From Pacificoceanicola sp049803835 (GTDB lineage: Bacteria; Pseudomonadota; Alphaproteobacteria; Rhodobacterales; Rhodobacteraceae), in NCBI RefSeq assembly GCF_049803835.1, contig NZ_JBNAGK010000002.1, positions 124,001 through 188,000 of the forward strand: a stretch of 64,000 nt of DNA, read 5' to 3'. The stretch's first letter is position 1. Every line of letters begins with the position of its first letter. The notes below the pieces were generated by a model, which ran no database searches, was not told the origin of the DNA, and saw only the letters and a program-made list of their open reading frames with translations. Shown in pieces: positions 60,212 to 64,000 of the stretch. Both the position numbers and the translations under genes were made by a program.

Positions 60212-61624
60212 ATGACCGAGACAGACCAGACCGACCCCAACCTGCTGCGATTCGGCTGGGAAGAATGGGTCGCCCTGCCCGATCTCGGCCTGCCCGCGCT
60301 GCGCGCGAAGGTGGACACGGGGGCACGGACCTCGGCGCTGCATGCCTTCGACATCGAGACCTTCGGGTCGATTTCGGCGCCCAAGGTCCGCTTCACCATT
60401 CACCCGGTGCCGGGGCGCGAGGACCTGGTGATTCCCTGCTCTGCCCGCGTGGTGGACCGGCGGATGGTGACGAGCAGCAACGGCGAGAGCGAGAACCGCT
60501 TTGTCATCGCTTCCACCCTGCGCGTGGGCGACTCGAGTTGGCGGATCGAGCTGACGCTGACGGACCGCTCCAGCATGGCCTCGCGGATGCTGCTCGGGCG
60601 GGAGGCGCTGAAGGATCACATCACCATCGTCGCCACCGACCGCTTTCAGCAGCCGCGCCTGAGCTATGACGTCTACAACACCGCCCGCGTGCGCTCCGCC
60701 GCGCCGAACCGGGCGCTGCGCATTGCGGTGCTGAGCCGGGAGGACAATTACTCGACCCGGCGGCTGGTGGAGGAAGGCGAGGCACGCGGACACGTGGTGG
60801 AGGTGATCGACACCTCGCGCTGCTACATGGCGATCAATGCGCTGTCGCCGGAGGTGCATTACGACGGCAAACGCCTGCCCCGATATGACGCGGTGATCCC
60901 GCGCATCGGCGCGTCGATCACCAATTACGGCACGGCGGTGGTGCGGCAGTTCGAGACCATCGGGACCTTCTGCGTCAACGGCTCGGACGGGATTTCCTCC
61001 TCGCGGGACAAGCTGTTCGCACATCAATTGATGGCGCGGCACAAGATCGGGATGCCGAACACCGCTTTCGCCGCCTCGCCCAAGGACACGCAGTCGCTGA
61101 TGCGGCTGGTGGGCACCGCGCCGATGATCGTCAAGCTGCTGGAATCGACGCAGGGCAAGGGCGTGGTTCTGGCGGAGACGAAGAAGGCGGCGGAATCGGT
61201 GATCGACGCCTTTCGCGGGCTGAAGGCGAATTTCCTCGTGCAGGATTTCGTCAAGGAGGCGGCGGGCGAGGACATCCGCTGCCTGGTGGTCGGCGGCAAG
61301 GTGGTGGCCTCGATGAAGCGCACCGGGGCGGAGGGCGATTTCCGCTCCAACCTGCACCGGGGCGGCTCGGCCAAGGTGGTGAAGATCACCAAGGAGGAGC
61401 GCGACACGGCGGTGCGCGCGGCGAAGGCGTTCCGGCTGAACCTCGCGGGGGTGGACCTGTTGCGGGCGGAGAGCGGGCCGAAGGTGCTGGAGGTGAACTC
61501 CTCTCCCGGGCTGGAGGGAATCGAGACCGCCACGCGGAAGAACATCGCCGGGATGCTCTATGAGCACATCGAGGCGAAGGTGCGCCCGACCCCGGTTCGC
61601 CGCCGCATCGCGGAGCACGACTGA
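60212..61624 (+). CDS. RimB-RimK fusion: retropepsin-like protease plus ATP-grasp glutamate ligase
   Basis: Two-domain protein of 470 residues. Residues about 10-150 are the ATP-dependent zinc-protease (DUF785, RimB-type) domain with the aspartate motif KVDTGARTSALHA and LLGREAL. Residues about 165-455 are a RimK-type ATP-grasp ligase with INGSDGISSSRDKLFAHQLM-like start, STQGKGVVLAE, DIRCLVVGGKVVASMKR and the metal end VLEVNSSPGLEGIE. RimK adds glutamates to ribosomal protein S6, and RimB is its partner in other bacteria. AAGGAG precedes the ATG at 60212; a longer frame from 60011 is rejected. Confidence 0.88.
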   Translation: MTETDQTDPNLLRFGWEEWVALPDLGLPALRAKVDTGARTSALHAFDIETFGSISAPKVRFTIHPVPGREDLVIPCSARVVDRRMVTSSNGESENRFVIASTLRVGDSSWRIELTLTDRSSMASRMLLGREALKDHITIVATDRFQQPRLSYDVYNTARVRSAAPNRALRIAVLSREDNYSTRRLVEEGEARGHVVEVIDTSRCYMAINALSPEVHYDGKRLPRYDAVIPRIGASITNYGTAVVRQFETIGTFCVNGSDGISSSRDKLFAHQLMARHKIGMPNTAFAASPKDTQSLMRLVGTAPMIVKLLESTQGKGVVLAETKKAAESVIDAFRGLKANFLVQDFVKEAAGEDIRCLVVGGKVVASMKRTGAEGDFRSNLHRGGSAKVVKITKEERDTAVRAAKAFRLNLAGVDLLRAESGPKVLEVNSSPGLEGIETATRKNIAGMLYEHIEAKVRPTPVRRRIAEHD

Positions 61625-61704
61625 CCGGGCGCCCCTGATTGACCCAGGGTCACCTCGGGGCCGTCGCTTGACGGTCGGCGGGCCGGACCGTACGACTCCT
61701 GCCA

Positions 61705-63207
61705 TTGAAGCAGGAGGATCGGCAGATTTCGGGTCCGGGATTGAGGCGCCTTGGCGAGGCGCCGCGCAAGATACTGATGACCCAGCGGGCGCTGCAGAGT
61801 TTCAGCGGCACCGAAATGTACACGGCGGAAATCGCGCGGGCGCTGAAAGCACGCGGTCACGAGGTGGCGGTATACTGCCCCCTGCCCGGCAAGATCGCCA
61901 ATCTGATCACCCCGAGCGGCATACCGGTCAAGGACCGGCTGGAGAGCCTGCCGTTCATGCCGGAGGTGATCCACGGGCACCACCATCTGCCGCTGATGGC
62001 GGCGCTGGCGCATTTCGACAAGGCACCGGCGATCCACGTCTGGCATGGCACCCGGCCCTGGGTCGAGCAGGTGCCGCGGCATCCGCGGATCATCCGGTAC
62101 GTGGTGACCTCCGCACGCATGGCGCCCCGGGTGACGGCGGAGTTCGGGGTCGGCGCCGACCGGGTGCGCGTGGTGCCCAATTTCGTCGACACGCTGCGGT
62201 ATTCGCATGTCCGCAGCGTCGCGGCGCGGCCGACCCGGGCGGTGCTTTTCGGGCAATCGGGGTTTTACGCGCATGAGCTGGCGATGCTGGAAAAGGCATG
62301 CACCCAGAACGGGCTGACGCTGGACAAGGTGGGTTATGCCTATGGCAATCCGCGCCCGAGGCCGGAGTATTTCCTGCCCGACTACGACATCGCCTTCGCG
62401 GTCGGGCGCTCGGCGCTGGAGGCGATGGCGAGCGGCTGCGCGGTGATCCCGATCGTACCGCAACTGGCCGGGCAGCGGATCACCGCGGCGACGCTGGAGA
62501 GCTGGGCCGCGTCGAACTACAGCCCGCGCTATTTCACCGGGGCCGACCGCTTCGACACGGAATGGATGGCGCGGCAGCTCGCGGCTTGGGACGCGGCGGA
62601 CATCGCGGAGGTGACGGCACAGGTGCGGCGGGGCAACACGCTGGAGCGCGGCATCGACCAGTTCGAGGCGCTTTATGGCGAGGCGATCCGGGAACCGCGC
62701 CCGGCCGGCGGTCCGAGCGACTACGCCGGGTATCTGGCGTGGATGACGAAGGAGGCCGATGCGCTTTGGCTGGCGGGTGAGACCCATCGCACCGAGATGG
62801 AGACCATGCGGCGGGAGAACGCGCGGCTGACGGCGGAGCTGGCGCGGCTTGCGCCGCAGTCGGCGCCTGCCCCGGTCCCGGTGCCGGACCAGACCGCGCC
62901 GCTGTCCGAATCGGAGGCGGCGCTGCACGAGCGCATCCGCGCGTCCGGGCTGTTCGACCCGGCATGGTATCGGCAGACCTATGCGGACGTGGCGCGGTCG
63001 GGTCAGGACCCGCTGACGCATTACCTGCGGTCGGGCTGGACCGAGGGGCGCAACCCGTCGGCCTATTTCGACGGGCCGGCGTACCTGGCCGCGAACCCGG
63101 ACCTTCTGGGACGGCAGGTCTCGCCGCTGGAGCACTACCTGGGCAAGCTGGAGCGGCTCACCGCAACGCTGCGGCAGGGCAGGATCGGCAGGGGGAGCGA
63201 AGGCTGA
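61705..63207 (+). CDS. Glycosyltransferase with C-terminal glycan-associated repeat domain
   Basis: Up to 500 residues. The N-terminal two-thirds is a GT-B glycosyltransferase: FSGTEMYTAEIARALKARGH, HGTRPWVEQVPRHP, VVPNFVDTLRYSH and FAVGRSALEAMASGCAVI. A coiled coil near 360-395 leads to a C-terminal module (LFDPAWYRQTYADVARSG, DPLTHYLRSGWTEGRNPS) often seen in marine bacterial polysaccharide proteins. The start is uncertain: 61705 is TTG, ATG 61777 is the first ATG, and AGGAGG at 61712 best serves a non-ATG codon near 61726. Confidence 0.82.
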   Translation: MKQEDRQISGPGLRRLGEAPRKILMTQRALQSFSGTEMYTAEIARALKARGHEVAVYCPLPGKIANLITPSGIPVKDRLESLPFMPEVIHGHHHLPLMAALAHFDKAPAIHVWHGTRPWVEQVPRHPRIIRYVVTSARMAPRVTAEFGVGADRVRVVPNFVDTLRYSHVRSVAARPTRAVLFGQSGFYAHELAMLEKACTQNGLTLDKVGYAYGNPRPRPEYFLPDYDIAFAVGRSALEAMASGCAVIPIVPQLAGQRITAATLESWAASNYSPRYFTGADRFDTEWMARQLAAWDAADIAEVTAQVRRGNTLERGIDQFEALYGEAIREPRPAGGPSDYAGYLAWMTKEADALWLAGETHRTEMETMRRENARLTAELARLAPQSAPAPVPVPDQTAPLSESEAALHERIRASGLFDPAWYRQTYADVARSGQDPLTHYLRSGWTEGRNPSAYFDGPAYLAANPDLLGRQVSPLEHYLGKLERLTATLRQGRIGRGSEG

Positions 63208-63208
63208 G

Positions 63209-63865
63209 ATGGACAGCGGCGGGCACATCGGGCCGCGACCGGCCGTGGCCGCCGGGGCGGGGCCGAGCACGGGCTACGACCCCGCCCTGGAAGACTGGCT
63301 GAACGCGCATCATCGCTTCTGGCGCTGCGACGAATGCGTGGTGCTGCCGAAGGTGGCGGTGAATGCGATGCGCACGGTGGGCAACTGGCGGCGCGGCGCG
63401 CGGGCCTGTGACCGGGTGCTGCCGCCGGGCACGCCGGTGGCGACCTTCCTGGGCCGGCGCGGACAACCGTCGGATCGTTGGGACGGCGGCGAGGGCCTCG
63501 GCATCACCGGCAATTTCACGACGCATTCCGGCGTCCTAGCGGGCTACCTGCTGGACGCCTGCGGCGGCGTGATCGGGTTGAAGCTCTGGGAAATCTATCC
63601 CGGCTGCGGCCGGGTGCGCAGACGGATCTACCCCTTCGACGACAGCCTGTTCGGCACCGCCAACGGGCGGAATTATCACGTCATCCATGACCTGGATGGG
63701 CGTCCTCTCGGCGGGCGCGACAACCCGGCCTGGGGGATGGAGAGCGCCTGGACGTCCGTGCGCTCCGGCGATGTTGCAGCGCGTCGCGCCCCCACCCCAA
63801 CCCTCCCCGACGGGGAGGGCGCCACGGTGCGCGGGCCTCGGCAGCAGCCCGCTGCACAAAGGTGA
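63209..63865 (+). CDS. BPSL0067-like protein, possible papain-fold hydrolase
   Basis: Protein of 218 residues starting 1 bp after the glycosyltransferase stop. The pattern DECVVLPKVAVN, PPGTPVATFLGRRG and NFTTHSGVLAGYLLDA resembles BPSL0067-family proteins, whose Cys and His suggest a CHAP/NlpC-like hydrolase fold. The last 25 residues (APTPTLPDGEGATV onward) are encoded by a common proline-rich palindromic repeat, so the original C-terminus was probably shorter. No signal peptide is seen. The role is unknown. Confidence 0.6.
   Translation: MDSGGHIGPRPAVAAGAGPSTGYDPALEDWLNAHHRFWRCDECVVLPKVAVNAMRTVGNWRRGARACDRVLPPGTPVATFLGRRGQPSDRWDGGEGLGITGNFTTHSGVLAGYLLDACGGVIGLKLWEIYPGCGRVRRRIYPFDDSLFGTANGRNYHVIHDLDGRPLGGRDNPAWGMESAWTSVRSGDVAARRAPTPTLPDGEGATVRGPRQQPAAQR
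63789..63822. repeat. Dispersed CCCCACCCC / CCCTCCCCG palindromic repeat
   Basis: CCCTCCCCG and CGGGGAGGG form a hairpin preceded by CCCCCACCCCAA. This is a repeat type widespread in proteobacteria, here inside the end of a coding frame. Confidence 0.6.
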
Positions 63866-63938
63866 ACCGGCCTCGCCCCTTTACCCAGCGCGTCACATTC
63901 CCTATATGAACGCTCAGGTATACGCGAAGAGGACCGAC

Positions 63939-64000
63939 ATGACCGAAGTGAGCCCGCAGATCGAAGGCACACCGTTGATTGCGCCGTCGAGCACGGATCA
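63939..64000 (+). CDS. Start of an unrecognised gene, cut by the window edge
   Basis: AAGAGGA lies 6 bp before the ATG. The readable part is MTEVSPQIEGTPLIAPSSTD, 20 residues with no recognised family. An in-frame ATG at 63906 is an alternative start. Confidence 0.45.
   Translation, partial: MTEVSPQIEGTPLIAPSSTD

Overview
The window is 64 kb of a high-GC alphaproteobacterial chromosome, most likely from the order Rhodobacterales (Roseobacter group). The evidence is the CckA / SciP-CtrA cell-cycle genes, a RecA with the alphaproteobacterial GAAC-N7-GAAC SOS operator, a TrmFO/GluQRS pair, small dispersed palindromes of the kind common in roseobacters, and a large sugar-acid gene cluster. I see no CRISPR array, rRNA operon, prophage or complete insertion sequence. 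Most of it reads as core chromosome with small palindromic elements scattered between genes and, in one case, inside a gene.

Layout. 1-4.6 kb: the end of a polyamine-type ABC transporter (substrate-binding protein cut by the window edge, plus ATPase), a divergent GntR/FCD regulator with a perfect palindromic operator, a GNAT acetyltransferase and a sugar isomerase-like TIM barrel. 4.9-9.7 kb: thioredoxin-like protein, HAD phosphatase, a chemoreceptor with a separately encoded secreted Cache-like sensor, an SMR efflux protein and a small outer-membrane barrel. 10-17.3 kb: typA, a small secreted protein, a VOC protein, a DUF1330 protein, alaS and recA. 17.5-21.7 kb: a sulfotransferase-like protein, the hybrid kinase cckA (with a perfect TTAA-N7-TTAA CtrA box upstream) and an RsmB-type rRNA methyltransferase.

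21.8-38.5 kb is a coherent sugar-acid (uronate/aldarate) catabolic island with two divergent operons fired from one 170-bp promoter region near 33.6 kb. Leftward: a PepT-type ABC transporter (binding protein, two permeases, fused double ATPase), an esterase, an enolase-superfamily enzyme, glucarate dehydratase-like, galactarate dehydratase and a GntR/FCD regulator. Rightward: SMP-30 lactonase, a second mandelate-racemase-type dehydratase, an alpha/beta hydrolase, uronate dehydrogenase and 5-dehydro-4-deoxyglucarate dehydratase (KdgD). Together these give uptake, oxidation of uronate to aldarolactone, lactone opening, dehydration to 5-keto-4-deoxyglucarate and conversion to alpha-ketoglutarate semialdehyde. 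The final semialdehyde dehydrogenase is not in the window.

38.5-51.6 kb: thioesterase and enoyl-CoA hydratase, trmFO-gluQ, hisI, a NifU-like scaffold, a soluble chemoreceptor, an unannotated 40-residue membrane protein behind two SOS boxes, ligA-recG, ctrA, sciP and mnmA. 52-64 kb: an lpxD-like / acyl carrier protein / ketosynthase trio, an L,D-transpeptidase divergent from a MepK-like endopeptidase, two tandem tRNA-Asp genes, a polysaccharide deacetylase, a pirin, a RimB-RimK fusion, a glycosyltransferase and two end genes.

The strongest new lead is the 40-residue predicted membrane protein at 44654-44776. Its promoter repeats the two-box LexA architecture of recA, so it may be an SOS-induced regulator such as a division inhibitor. 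Other leads are a 35-bp A+T-rich palindrome inside an alpha/beta hydrolase gene, three copies of a 31-bp GTAC-ended inverted repeat, and the LpxD/ACP/ketosynthase trio.
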